Part shown: positions 34,359 to 43,221 of the stretch, in pieces
Layout: each line of letters opens with the position of its first letter
Numbering within the stretch: position 1 is the first letter of the stretch
Source: CAYNJF01 sp964397555
Lineage (GTDB): Bacteria > Pseudomonadota > Gammaproteobacteria > Berkiellales > Berkiellaceae
Assembly (NCBI GenBank): GCA_964397555.1
Contig: CAYNJF010000004.1
Span: 1 to 64,000, forward strand
Direction of reading: 5' to 3'
DNA: 64,000 bases
The notes under the pieces: generated by a model
What the model was told of the DNA's origin: nothing
Databases searched by the model: none
What the model saw: only the letters and a program-made list of their open reading frames with translations
Translations under genes and position numbers: made by a program

Positions 34359-35036
34359 CTAGCCATAGGCGCTAGAAAGCTCATCATTATAAAATGGGTT
34401 TGGTAGCTTGATGGCGATTTCACTGATCCCACCCTCCAAGTCAGAAACTTGATCACCAACGTTGAGAATAATTTCATAACCTTGGGCCTGAATGGCTTTG
34501 CGCGCTTTTTGTTTAAATACCAAGTTGGTCATGGAATCATCTTCGATGGGCTTGAGGATTAATTCATTCCAGCCGTTGTATCCGGCCTGTTTTAAGTTTT
34601 TAACAGTCGCGTTGATGATTTCTGGTGTGTTAGGTCGTGATGAGACAAAAAAGACCGCAACATCTCGTCTTTTGGCGTAATGAAATAAGCCTAAGACGGG
34701 CCCAATTGCTTGAGGTTGCCCATGTATATAACTGGCTGCAAAGGCTTGCATGTTGACGCTGTAGTGATTCTGCTTCATGGCGTTGTAGTTAGACACCGCG
34801 GTCTCATCCACACTCATGACAATCGCCAACTTCTCATTTAACGTCGTATTTAGTCTTTTGTCCAAATAATCTTTGGCAATCAAAACCTGCTCTTCGATTT
34901 CAGTTAAATATTCCCCTGAAGAGACGTAGTGATCGATTTTAGCGCTCATTTTTTGATCTTGCATAAAGGAAGTTGGGCATGAGGCCATCAGTGGTGGAGC
35001 AATGAAAATCAAGGCAGCAAGGCAGATCCGAAGCAT
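34359..35036 (-). CDS. Exported HAD acid-phosphatase-like protein lacking the nucleophilic Asp
   Basis: Class B/OlpA-like acid phosphatase fold of the HAD superfamily, 225 residues, with a signal peptide ending LMA (possible lipid-free or Cys20 variant). Motif II (VSSRP, residues 131-135), motif III Lys near 175 and motif IV GDQVSD (194-199) are present. Motif I, normally DxDET, reads SVDET at residues 75-79, so the phosphorylated aspartate is serine. It is therefore probably inactive as a standard phosphatase, or has changed chemistry. Adjacent to livK but with its own gap. Confidence 0.8.
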   Translation of the reverse strand: MLRICLAALIFIAPPLMASCPTSFMQDQKMSAKIDHYVSSGEYLTEIEEQVLIAKDYLDKRLNTTLNEKLAIVMSVDETAVSNYNAMKQNHYSVNMQAFAASYIHGQPQAIGPVLGLFHYAKRRDVAVFFVSSRPNTPEIINATVKNLKQAGYNGWNELILKPIEDDSMTNLVFKQKARKAIQAQGYEIILNVGDQVSDLEGGISEIAIKLPNPFYNDELSSAYG

Positions 35037-35056
35037 AAAGGTTCCATTATTAATAG

Positions 35057-35761
35057 TTATGAATGTTGGTCTTTGAGGTCATAATACAAGCACAAAGCCG
35101 TGCTGAAAATAAAAGGGATGAAGATGACCTGAAGGCCAGCGTTTAAGAAGAAGGCAAAAAAGTAAGCATGCTCCCACGTTTCAGCGTGATAAGTTAAAAC
35201 ACTTACTACGGTAATAAAAACCGCTAAGAAGGTACTTATGTTGAGCATCAAAGGGACACTCATGATGACAAAGGCTTGCCACCAACGCTTTGTGACAAGT
35301 TGATGACTTTTTACGATGGAATCAAAGACGCTCAGATGCTCAACAAAACGGATAATGAAACTCAGCATCAAACTGATGGCGACAAAGATCCCTGGAAGGA
35401 TTAAAAAAACCAACCCACAGATTACCAAGATTGAGTACAATGCTGACACAAGCAGCACCGGAAAAAAGTCGGTTAGAGCTTGGGATATACACCATGACGT
35501 GGTGGCACTCTGATTTAGGTAAAACTGGTTGATTTTGTTGATGAGAGCCCCCATAGCTATGATGGTGAGCAACCAAATCCCAATCATCATGGCGGACTTA
35601 TAGCCTTGCCATGTGAGCAATTCAGTAATTAAACTAAATGGCTCGTTGTATTCAAAAAATAAGAATGGCGCAAAAATCCCAGAGGCGATGACTAAAGATA
35701 ATGGGAGACATGCCCAGAACCTTTGTTTATAAAGATCAAAACTTTGTTGTAGTACTTGCAT
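35057..35761 (-). CDS. Multi-spanning membrane protein (GPDPase membrane-domain/YciC-like)
   Basis: 234-residue protein with about six membrane helices. The LVFLILPGIFVAISLMLSF block followed by DSIVKSHQLVTKRWWQAF is typical of the membrane domain seen in YciC-like and glycerophosphodiesterase membrane-domain proteins of unknown role. The ATG at 35761 is preferred over a TTG at 35767. It lies 20 bases before the exported HAD gene on the same strand, so cotranscription is likely. Confidence 0.7.
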   Translation of the reverse strand: MQVLQQSFDLYKQRFWACLPLSLVIASGIFAPFLFFEYNEPFSLITELLTWQGYKSAMMIGIWLLTIIAMGALINKINQFYLNQSATTSWCISQALTDFFPVLLVSALYSILVICGLVFLILPGIFVAISLMLSFIIRFVEHLSVFDSIVKSHQLVTKRWWQAFVIMSVPLMLNISTFLAVFITVVSVLTYHAETWEHAYFFAFFLNAGLQVIFIPFIFSTALCLYYDLKDQHS

Positions 35762-35890
35762 AGACAAAAAGGGTTCTCTTTGGGTGTTGTGCGCAAAGGC
35801 CTATATATAACCATAGCAGATAGCAGCTGTGGTATTGGAATCAATTTAGCTTATTAAAGCTATGGTATGAAATCAACTAAGGTTCTAAAC

Positions 35891-36811
35891 ATGTATGCGA
35901 TAGAAATTGAGAATCTCAAAAAGCAATATGCCAATGGCTTAGAAGCATTAAAGGGGATTAATCTAAAGGTTAAACAGGGCGACTTTTTTGGTCTTTTAGG
36001 CCCCAATGGTGCCGGTAAGTCGACCACCATTGGTATTTTGACCTCCCTGGTGAATAAAAGCTCGGGCACTGTAAAAGTGTACGGGCATGACATTGATGAA
36101 GACTTAGAAGAAGCCAAGCGTATGATAGGCTTGGTGCCTCAAGAATTTAACTTCAATATTTTTGAGAACGTCATTGACATCGTCATGAATCAGGCGGGTT
36201 ACTATGGAGTCCCTCGTCGCCAGGCCAAAGAGTTAGCCGAGCACTATATCGAAAAACTCGGCTTGTGGGATAAGCGTAAAGAGATGGCTCGAAACTTATC
36301 GGGCGGGATGAAGCGGCGTCTCCTTATCGCTCGTGGCATGGTGCATGAGCCCAAGCTCCTCATTCTTGATGAGCCAACCGCTGGAGTCGATATTGAAATC
36401 CGAAGATCGATGTGGTCTTTTCTCCAAGACATTAATGCTCAAGGAGTGACCATCATTCTCACGACTCACTATTTAGAAGAAGCTGAGACCTTATGCCGTA
36501 ACATTGGGATTATTAATCATGGTCAAATCATTGAGCAAGCCTCGAAGCGTGATTTATTGGCCAAGCTAAACCGTGAAACGCTTATTTTGGATGTAAAAGG
36601 CTCATTAGCCCAAATACCTAACGTTCAAGATTTTGAGTTTGTTCGCACGGATGATTGCACTCTTGAGGTCAGTTTTGAGCGCTCAAGTGCACTGAATCCG
36701 CTGTTCAATGGGTTGAGCGCCCAGGGAATTGAGATTGAAAGTTTAAGAAATAAATCAAACCGACTGGAAGAGCTCTTTTTAGGGTTGGTTGCAGAAAAGG
36801 AGAGTGTGTAA
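35891..36811 (+). CDS. ABC-2 exporter ATPase (YadG-like)
   Basis: ATPase of 306 residues. Walker A GPNGAGKST; signature NLSGGMKRRLLIARG; Walker B LLILDEPTAGVD; switch HYLEEAE. A C-terminal extension of about 85 residues is typical of DrrA/YadG exporters. An ATG eight codons upstream (35867) is also possible, but family homology starts at MYAIEIENL. It overlaps the permease gene by one base (TAATG). The pair is usually of unknown substrate. Confidence 0.9.
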   Translation: MYAIEIENLKKQYANGLEALKGINLKVKQGDFFGLLGPNGAGKSTTIGILTSLVNKSSGTVKVYGHDIDEDLEEAKRMIGLVPQEFNFNIFENVIDIVMNQAGYYGVPRRQAKELAEHYIEKLGLWDKRKEMARNLSGGMKRRLLIARGMVHEPKLLILDEPTAGVDIEIRRSMWSFLQDINAQGVTIILTTHYLEEAETLCRNIGIINHGQIIEQASKRDLLAKLNRETLILDVKGSLAQIPNVQDFEFVRTDDCTLEVSFERSSALNPLFNGLSAQGIEIESLRNKSNRLEELFLGLVAEKESV

Positions 36812-37578
36812 TGAAACGCCAGTGGATAGCCTTTTCGACTTTGTCTCGTCGAGAGCTGACAAGAATATTTAGGATCTGGACCCAAACTATTCTTCCGTCG
36901 CCCATTTCCATGATTTTATATTTTGTGATTTTTGGCAGCCTGATTGGTCAACGAGTCGGCTTGTTGGATGGTGTGCCTTATGTCACGTACATTGCTCCAG
37001 GGCTTATCATGATGGCGATCATCAACAACTCGTACACCAATATAGTAGGGTCTTTTTTTGGTGCAAAGTTTGCCCGAAACATTGAAGAGATGTATGTCTC
37101 AACCATGTCACCTATCACAATCTTACTTGGCTTTATGGCGGGTTCGTTGGTGCGAGCCTTCACCGTGGCTTTGATTGTGACGGGGATCGCCATGTTCTTC
37201 ACGCACATTCAAATTCACTCTTGGGCGATCACCTTGGCGGGGGCGTTTTTGACCGCGGTACTATTCTCATTGGCTGGGATCATCAACGCCTTGTTTGCAA
37301 AAAAATTCGATGACATCAACATCATTCCAACCTTCATATTAACGCCATTGACCTATGTGGGGGGGGTGTTTTTCTCGGTTAACATGCTGTCTGGCATTTG
37401 GTACGACATCGCCCACTTAAACCCCATGCTCTACATTGTGAATGTGTTTCGCTATGGCATGATTGGGATCACGGACATCGAAGTTGGCCAAGCGTTTGCA
37501 TCCATTGGCCTTTTCATCACCATCATGTTTGTGATTGCCTATCGATTACTCAAAGTTGGCTACGGGGTTCGTACTTAA
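36811..37578 (+). CDS. ABC-2 exporter permease (YadH-like)
   Basis: Permease of 255 residues with six helices, of the ABC-2 type. MYVSTMSPITILLGFMAGS and the C-terminal NPMLYIVNVFRYGMIG are typical of YadH. Translationally coupled to the ATPase. Its last four bases overlap the convergent unknown gene at 37575. Substrate unknown. Confidence 0.9.
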   Translation: MKRQWIAFSTLSRRELTRIFRIWTQTILPSPISMILYFVIFGSLIGQRVGLLDGVPYVTYIAPGLIMMAIINNSYTNIVGSFFGAKFARNIEEMYVSTMSPITILLGFMAGSLVRAFTVALIVTGIAMFFTHIQIHSWAITLAGAFLTAVLFSLAGIINALFAKKFDDINIIPTFILTPLTYVGGVFFSVNMLSGIWYDIAHLNPMLYIVNVFRYGMIGITDIEVGQAFASIGLFITIMFVIAYRLLKVGYGVRT

Positions 37579-38585
37579 ACCCCAAGCCTTGTTCGATTCC
37601 GGTTTTCAGGTTGGCGGCTCGATAAAAAGCCCTCAACCTGATAACACAAATCCAAAAACTCATCGTAATGCCTATCTTGAGCCGCCATGGCATGGTTTTT
37701 CATCATTTTTTCGTAATGGTTAAACCACTGCTTTAGGGTCAGCCCTGGTGCTAAACATGAAGCCATTGAAATGGCCATTGAACCCAATCCAAAGTATTCA
37801 TCACATTTTTTAGAAAACGCGACAAACTTTCGGGTAAAGTGACTAAAGTCGGCAGACTCTTTCGGAATGGATATCTGTTTGGTCGGGAGTAAGCCAACAA
37901 ATTGTTTCGCCCACTCAACAACCTGGGTTTTCTCCTGTTGCCATTTTTTAGGCTCACCGGCTTTGATTCTAAAGTGGTGTTTGATTTCACAATACCGATC
38001 ATGGAAACTTTCTTGAGTGGTCTTTGGGCTAATGTTTTGCATTAAGTATTGGCACACCCTTGCCATATCTTGCTCAACATAGCTTGCTCCCGATAGTTTA
38101 TCGATCATGGACTGCATTTGAGCTTTCATGGTTTCAATTTCATTCTGATTAGGGTTTTCTTTGGCAAGCTCAGGGTTGGGCACTTGTTCACGAGAGGCTT
38201 GCCTGCGTCCTTGAGTGCTCTTGGGTGACTCTAAAGAGTCATCGAGACGATCATGGGGTGGAAGGGTGTCAATGAGCTCGTATAATCTGGTGAGTGGATC
38301 GCCCTCTATGTCCTGATTCACGGAGGAGACCTCGGGGTATCTACCAAGCACTTCTTGGCAAAGTTCTAAAATAACTTTTTTCCCATGATGCTTTTTTTGG
38401 AACAGTGCCTCCACTTCATCGGCCTTGGCTTTGAGCGTCTCATAGCTTGGGTCGTTTTCTAAACACGCATGCATCATGACGCAACAAGCAAGGCTGGTAT
38501 CATCCACAGTTCGTAAATACCCTATTAATCGTTCAAAGCGGCGAGTGTAATGTTCTCTATCTTTCCTGGTTAACTTACTCATCAT
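37575..38585 (-). CDS. Hypothetical cytoplasmic protein, no recognised family
   Basis: Not recognised. 336 residues, predicted mainly alpha-helical and hydrophilic, with no signal peptide or membrane segment. The central part (residues 100-150) is low-complexity and Pro/Gln/Glu/Asn-rich and probably disordered, separating two helical halves. The C-terminal half carries several conserved-looking aromatic and histidine residues (HHFRIKAG, HYEKMMKNHAMAAQDRHYDEF). It overlaps the ABC-2 permease tail to tail by four bases. The real start could be ATG at 38585 or 38582. Confidence 0.7.
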   Translation of the reverse strand: MMSKLTRKDREHYTRRFERLIGYLRTVDDTSLACCVMMHACLENDPSYETLKAKADEVEALFQKKHHGKKVILELCQEVLGRYPEVSSVNQDIEGDPLTRLYELIDTLPPHDRLDDSLESPKSTQGRRQASREQVPNPELAKENPNQNEIETMKAQMQSMIDKLSGASYVEQDMARVCQYLMQNISPKTTQESFHDRYCEIKHHFRIKAGEPKKWQQEKTQVVEWAKQFVGLLPTKQISIPKESADFSHFTRKFVAFSKKCDEYFGLGSMAISMASCLAPGLTLKQWFNHYEKMMKNHAMAAQDRHYDEFLDLCYQVEGFLSSRQPENRNRTRLGV

Positions 38586-38777
38586 GGTGTCCCTTCCATG
38601 GTCAAAGTATCATTTCACATGAGCGTAAATTTAAAATAAAGATCAAAACGACAAAAATGCTGAAAGGGATAGGCTATTTGTGTTGCAGGTAATTTTGCCG
38701 CACTGGCGCAATACATGGCCAAGGTGTCTGCAAGGTGATTTGATGGCTCTTTTAAGGCGCAAGGTGAGATTGGTTTT

Positions 38778-39614
38778 TTATTCAGATTGATAGAGGCTCA
38801 TTTTGGTTATGATCTGGTGAACGGGTGGGGGCACTAAATGGGTGAACTCCTTGTTTTGGTGAATAGAAGCTCGAACCATGGTAGAGGATATCTCGTTGGG
38901 AGCCATGGCTAAAGACGTCCATGATTTTTTAAGAAGCTTGGGGACTTTTGATAGCCTGGTGTCAGGTTTGCCTCGATGGGCGACAACATAGCTAGTCACA
39001 TTGAAGGCGTTATTTGAATATAGGATGTCAGCTTGATTTTGATCATGAATGTCCACTTGGCTTATGTCATTAAGAAAGTGGGTTTGCTCGGGGTTGGCAT
39101 GGATTAATAATTTCGCCACATCCTCGCCGATGATCCCTTTTAGACTTAGTGAGTCAGTTTGGTACTGGCGAGTCATTTGATGCAAGTCTTTAGGTGGCAA
39201 AAGTGAGGTAATCACTTGCTCATGTTCTTGAAAACTTGCTCGTATCATTTCATTTCTAATCCATTGAGGAGCACGGTTGGGTTTGTGTTTGAATGTACCA
39301 CCGGATGCATACACGAAGACATATGAGCATGTTTTTTGCGCTAAGGCATGCTCAACGATGCGAACATGACCGACATGAATGGGATCAAAGCTTCCCACGA
39401 AATAACACAAGGTCTCCTTAGACTTGATGCCAGAGAGTTGCTTTTTGAGACGTTGCTTTTCTAGCAGGCGTTGATTCAAGCTTTTTGTGTCTTGTATTGC
39501 CCAACACACAGAGCTTGAACTCAATGAGAGTAAAAGGCCGGTCAGAAAGGGTAAAAAAAGGGAGCAAAAAATTGATTTGACCCTCAAAGTGTCTTGCTTT
39601 AGGGTGAAGTTCAA
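38778..39614 (-). CDS. NadD/CoaD-like nucleotidyltransferase with export signal
   Basis: Cytidylyltransferase-like (HxGH superfamily) protein of 278 residues. GSFDPIHVGHV at residues 74-84 carries the nucleotide-binding HxGH, and ISSTMVR at 242-248 is the closing ISSTxxR motif, so the catalytic core of nicotinate-nucleotide adenylyltransferase-type enzymes is intact. Unusually the core starts at residue 70, after a segment with Arg11/Lys13, a hydrophobic run from residues 14-31 and a WA cleavage-like site near 39, suggesting export. The start is TTG at 39614 with GGGAG upstream; no ATG precedes the core. Substrate and location are inferred. Confidence 0.75.
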   Translation of the reverse strand: MNFTLKQDTLRVKSIFCSLFLPFLTGLLLSLSSSSVCWAIQDTKSLNQRLLEKQRLKKQLSGIKSKETLCYFVGSFDPIHVGHVRIVEHALAQKTCSYVFVYASGGTFKHKPNRAPQWIRNEMIRASFQEHEQVITSLLPPKDLHQMTRQYQTDSLSLKGIIGEDVAKLLIHANPEQTHFLNDISQVDIHDQNQADILYSNNAFNVTSYVVAHRGKPDTRLSKVPKLLKKSWTSLAMAPNEISSTMVRASIHQNKEFTHLVPPPVHQIITKMSLYQSE

Positions 39615-39637
39615 ATTGGCTCCCTATTGTTATTGCT

Positions 39638-39904
39638 TTACACTAAAAACAAAGTTTCTTTGACAGCTTGATTGCCAGCGGTAGTTTGGCTGTATTCAAA
39701 TGCATCAAAGACATCGACGAAAAAGATCCCAAGATAGGCACCGGCATAGTTAGCTAAAGGAAATTTGTGATTAAAATAGGTGTCGGCTAAGTGCCAACCA
39801 ACAGCAGCACCGCAAGCATGGTGAAGGCCAAAGTTGAGGACGGCAGCATCGATGCTCCAACCACCGCTTACTTGTTGAGTTTGCATTGTATTTAGTTGCT
39901 TCAT
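39638..39904 (-). CDS. Short double-glycine-leader peptide (bacteriocin-like precursor)
   Basis: 88-residue protein beginning MKQLNTMQTQQVSGG, which matches the GG-type leader cut by C39-peptidase ABC transporters (Leu4, Val12, Gly14-Gly15). The mature 73 residues are rich in Gly, Ala, His and aromatics, with a single cysteine (HHACGAAVGWHLAD). That resembles class II bacteriocin or microcin cores. No transporter or immunity gene is recognised beside it. It is 23 bases before the NadD-like gene on the same strand. Function is inferred. Confidence 0.6.
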   Translation of the reverse strand: MKQLNTMQTQQVSGGWSIDAAVLNFGLHHACGAAVGWHLADTYFNHKFPLANYAGAYLGIFFVDVFDAFEYSQTTAGNQAVKETLFLV

Positions 39905-40003
39905 TACATAATCCCATAGAAGAATAAATACTTATATTCTCAAAATGCTGCGGTATGTCAAATCTCTGCCTAAAAGTTAAATTTCTAAATAAGCTAGGCC
40001 AAC

Positions 40004-41542
40004 TCATCTCTCTAGAAAAAGAATGCGACCAACATGGAACATGGTGACGGCTTGAGTTTCAAGATCTTTAGCTTTCATGCCAGGAAATGTTTTACCTTGA
40101 TAGTGCTCATTGGCAACGCTTAAAGGCACAATGGTTCGCTCGACATGGGTGTCGTCGGCTTTAAGGTAGTGCATGGATAATGGCGTCTGGTACTCGATGG
40201 CATCTTGAATCAGGGTAACTTTATCGTCAAACGATTGTTGCTTTTCCGCTTGTCGATATTTATAACGGGTCAGAAATTGCTGAATGCGCTTATCGGTGCG
40301 GATGTCTTTTTTCTGGATGGGACGGCTTAGTACGAGCCCTTCAAGCGAGGTTGCTCTCGATAAACCCACGTAGACTTGACCGCAAGCAAAGGCGCCTTTG
40401 CCAATGTCCAGCACGACCTTGTCAAAGGTTTTCCCTTGGCTTTTATGAATGGTAATGGCCCAGGCGAGTCGTATGGGGTACTGGCGAAAGGTGCCGGTTG
40501 GCTTGGAGATTAACTCCCCATCTTTTAAGTCAAAATGAAACATTTCCCAGGTAAAGGGCGGAACTCGGCAAATTTTCTTAGAGTGCTCTAGTCGGATGCA
40601 AAGCTCGGTTTCACCGTCTTTTTCATGCAAGTCTTCAATTTGGCCTAAGGATCCATTGACCCAACGACGTTGAGGATCATTATTCAACAACATCACTTGC
40701 GCACCCATTTTAAAATACAGCTCGACCGCGGTCGGGTATAAGTCTTTGGAGACTTCACCATGGATGATGGCTTTCGAGCGAATCAACTCGCCTTTTAGGG
40801 TATCCAGATGACCGTCATTGATGTCATCGGCTAAGCGGTTGGTGGTGGTCAAGTGAATGTAAAAGTCGTCTTTTGGATCAAATTCAGGCTCAACTCTTGA
40901 GGATAAAAGTTGAATATCCTCCGCTTGAACTGAGTTATTTCTTACGCGGTTCAACAAGTCAATGAAGTCTTGATCTTTTTGTCGATAAATCGTTTTCAGC
41001 TCAACAATGTCATACGCTAAGTCTTCGAACACGTGGGCGCTAAAAAAATAGGGCGTCTCATAAAGAGCCCCCATGTGCGCTCTTTCTTGCTGAGTCACCA
41101 CGGGAGGAAGCTGGTATAAGTCGCCAACAAAGACCATTTGAACGCCACCAAAGGCCTCATCAGGGGTGGGGCCATACAGGCGTAAAAACTCATCAACGCA
41201 ATCGAGCAAATCGGCTCGGACCATGGAGATTTCGTCAATGATGATGGTCTCAAGGTTTTTGTAGAGTTTTGGTTTTCTCGGTTTGACCTCAAGGCTTCGT
41301 ATCTTTTCAGGCGTCACATCCACATAAAAATTAAAAAAGCTGTGAATGGTTTCCCCCTTCACATTGAGAGCCGCGACCCCCGTTGAGGCAAGCACCACAG
41401 GCATGGTTTTGGCTTTGGCGCAGTAGTGCGCTAAAAGCGTTGACTTACCGGTACCGGCTTTACCCGTAATGAAGACATGGGATTCATTGGCCTCTATGTA
41501 ATCGAGAGCCTGTTTAAATTCAGGGTTTATATCGATGGTCAT
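40004..41542 (-). CDS. PIF1-type DNA helicase (AAA, RecD-like fold)
   Basis: Superfamily 1B helicase of 512 residues. Walker A GKAGTGKSTLL near residue 27, Walker B IDEISMV near 100, and C-terminal AITIHKSQGKTFDKVVLD with VYVGLSRATSLEGLVLS, matching the PIF1/RecD motif V/VI region. The final 80 residues carry a WYL-like extension (VTLIQDAIEYQTPLSMHYL). It unwinds DNA 5' to 3', with likely roles at G-quadruplexes or replication forks. It stands alone, with no mobile element next to it. Confidence 0.9.
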   Translation of the reverse strand: MTIDINPEFKQALDYIEANESHVFITGKAGTGKSTLLAHYCAKAKTMPVVLASTGVAALNVKGETIHSFFNFYVDVTPEKIRSLEVKPRKPKLYKNLETIIIDEISMVRADLLDCVDEFLRLYGPTPDEAFGGVQMVFVGDLYQLPPVVTQQERAHMGALYETPYFFSAHVFEDLAYDIVELKTIYRQKDQDFIDLLNRVRNNSVQAEDIQLLSSRVEPEFDPKDDFYIHLTTTNRLADDINDGHLDTLKGELIRSKAIIHGEVSKDLYPTAVELYFKMGAQVMLLNNDPQRRWVNGSLGQIEDLHEKDGETELCIRLEHSKKICRVPPFTWEMFHFDLKDGELISKPTGTFRQYPIRLAWAITIHKSQGKTFDKVVLDIGKGAFACGQVYVGLSRATSLEGLVLSRPIQKKDIRTDKRIQQFLTRYKYRQAEKQQSFDDKVTLIQDAIEYQTPLSMHYLKADDTHVERTIVPLSVANEHYQGKTFPGMKAKDLETQAVTMFHVGRILFLER

Positions 41543-41933
41543 GTTGACAAGGTGAACTGTTTTTTCAATATTGTAACTTAGATTGACCGATTAAGAATAT
41601 TTAATCTTTGAATCTATGGTGGGGGAGACGGACTCCAAGGAGCTTGATTCAGATATATCATGCTCTAGGTGAGCATAAGAAGCATCAAGACCTTAGTTAA
41701 CTTGCTCACTCGGCATTTTTTTGGGTATCTCTTGCTCTCAAATAACTCAAAAGTTAGATTAAATTCGAATGTAAAATCAAGGGTCCAGCATGCCCGAGCG
41801 AAGCTCAGTACTTAATATTCAACAAGTACATAGAGTTTAAAAGATCCCTCTCAAAGCAGGCGGCGTGTAAAGCTTAAATGAGGCTCCCTATTGCTAAAGG
41901 GACTCGCGATGAACCAGGCAGAGGAGAACACAG
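41543..41933. other. Noncoding gap before the aminoglycoside-kinase-like gene
   Basis: 391 bases with no convincing gene and no strong hairpin. The last 20 bases contain a GAGGAG ribosome site for the gene at 41934. Promoters for two divergent units, including the helicase, must lie here. No repeat or RNA gene was recognised. Confidence 0.5.
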
Positions 41934-42782
41934 ATGGTTGATGAGTTGGAAAAAAATTTGATAGCTATGCATGGTCAACACGCCAAATCATGGTTTAATC
42001 GCATAGAGCAAACCGTGGAGGCCTTGTGTGAGCTTTGGGCTTTGCAATCGCCGCAACCTATCCATCCTATGACGTTTCATTACATGGTTAGGGCCTATCA
42101 GGGCGATAAACCAGTGGTCATCAAATGTGGATTAAAGTCTCTGCAAGCTGAAAGAAAAGCCCTAGCGGCTCTGGCAGGCCCGCATATGGTTCAAGTCCTT
42201 GAGTATTCAGATACTCATCATGCCTTGTTGCTCGAATCCTTGTCTCACCGATTGAACGAAACTCATGAGCCTACCAGCATCGAAGCGCTTCAAGCTTACG
42301 CCAATGTGGTAAAGTCTTTCCCCAAGACCTCCAACCCAGATTTTGATAGTCTTGATGACTGGCTGCGTGTTCTTGATGCAACCGATGATTCTGCTCTCCC
42401 AGAAGGCATGCTAAAACAAGGCCTCAAGCTTAGAGCACAATTACTCTCAGGCAAGGAGCCAACCTATTTATTGCATGGTGATTTGCATATGGATAATCTT
42501 TTAGCCTGTGATGATGGCTTTAAAGCGATTGATCCCAAAGGGGTCAATGGTGCGTTGGGGTTTGAAATTGCAGCCTTTGATTTTGCCCCGCTTGAGTCGC
42601 CTCAAAGCCCTCAAACGATGAAGCAAGCTCTGGCTCATTTGTGCAAAGACTTGGGTTATGAGTTTGAGCGGGCCCTAAATTGGAAAAAACTTCGCTGCGT
42701 CTTAGGCGCTTGTTGGTCTTTGAGCGATCATTTAGATCCAAAACCTTTTACAACACGTTGGTTAGATTTGAATCATGAATAA
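41934..42782 (+). CDS. Aminoglycoside/hydroxyurea-type phosphotransferase family protein
   Basis: Kinase-fold protein of 282 residues related to streptomycin 6-kinase and hydroxyurea kinases. Brenner motif LLHGDLHMDNLLA at about residue 180 and the metal-binding IDPKGVNGALGFEIAAFDF follow the APH_6_hur pattern; VVIKCG is the ATP-lysine strand. It may phosphorylate a small hydroxyl-bearing compound; antibiotic resistance is not implied. The last eight bases overlap the NUDIX gene, so translation is probably coupled. Confidence 0.85.
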   Translation: MVDELEKNLIAMHGQHAKSWFNRIEQTVEALCELWALQSPQPIHPMTFHYMVRAYQGDKPVVIKCGLKSLQAERKALAALAGPHMVQVLEYSDTHHALLLESLSHRLNETHEPTSIEALQAYANVVKSFPKTSNPDFDSLDDWLRVLDATDDSALPEGMLKQGLKLRAQLLSGKEPTYLLHGDLHMDNLLACDDGFKAIDPKGVNGALGFEIAAFDFAPLESPQSPQTMKQALAHLCKDLGYEFERALNWKKLRCVLGACWSLSDHLDPKPFTTRWLDLNHE

Positions 42783-43221
42783 CCTGAATGGACCTAAAAT
42801 TGGGGTTGGCGTTTTAATCGTCCATGACCACCGAGTGCTTTTAGGAAAGCGCTTGGGTAAGCATGGGATAGAGACCATGGGGCCACCGGGTGGGCACCTT
42901 GAGTTAGGAGAGACGCTTGAGGCGTGTGCAATACGAGAAGTCAAAGAGGAAACTGGGCTCATCATCGATGCACCACGTTTTGTTGCGTTTACGAACGATG
43001 TGTTTGGTCCCGATAAGCATTATCTGTCTTTTTTTATGCTCTGCGAGTATCCGGGTGGGGAGATTTTAAACCCTGAGCCGACTAAAGTAGAGAGCTGGGA
43101 TTGGTATCCTTTGTCCGAGTTGCCCTCTAACCTTTTCTTGCCTTTATCCAACTACGTTGACGGGCAACAATACGGAAGCTCATTTGAGTCACTATCGATG
43201 CCCCTGGAGGAGTCGGTCTAA
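42775..43221 (+). CDS. NUDIX hydrolase (MutT/NTP pyrophosphatase-like)
   Basis: 148-residue NUDIX protein. The box GGHLELGETLEACAIREVKEETGL is complete (Gly, two REVxEE glutamates and all spacing). Early GPPGGHLELGE and the C-terminal WDWYPLSELP are typical of MutT/dATP-pyrophosphohydrolase-like members. It is translationally coupled to the kinase gene, and its final 30 bases overlap the convergent YaiI gene. Substrate not determined. Confidence 0.92.
   Translation: MNNLNGPKIGVGVLIVHDHRVLLGKRLGKHGIETMGPPGGHLELGETLEACAIREVKEETGLIIDAPRFVAFTNDVFGPDKHYLSFFMLCEYPGGEILNPEPTKVESWDWYPLSELPSNLFLPLSNYVDGQQYGSSFESLSMPLEESV

Noticed and set aside
41934..42782. Reading the kinase as an antibiotic-resistance gene
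   Set aside because: The fold is shared by many chromosomal kinases, and nothing in the context supports drug resistance.
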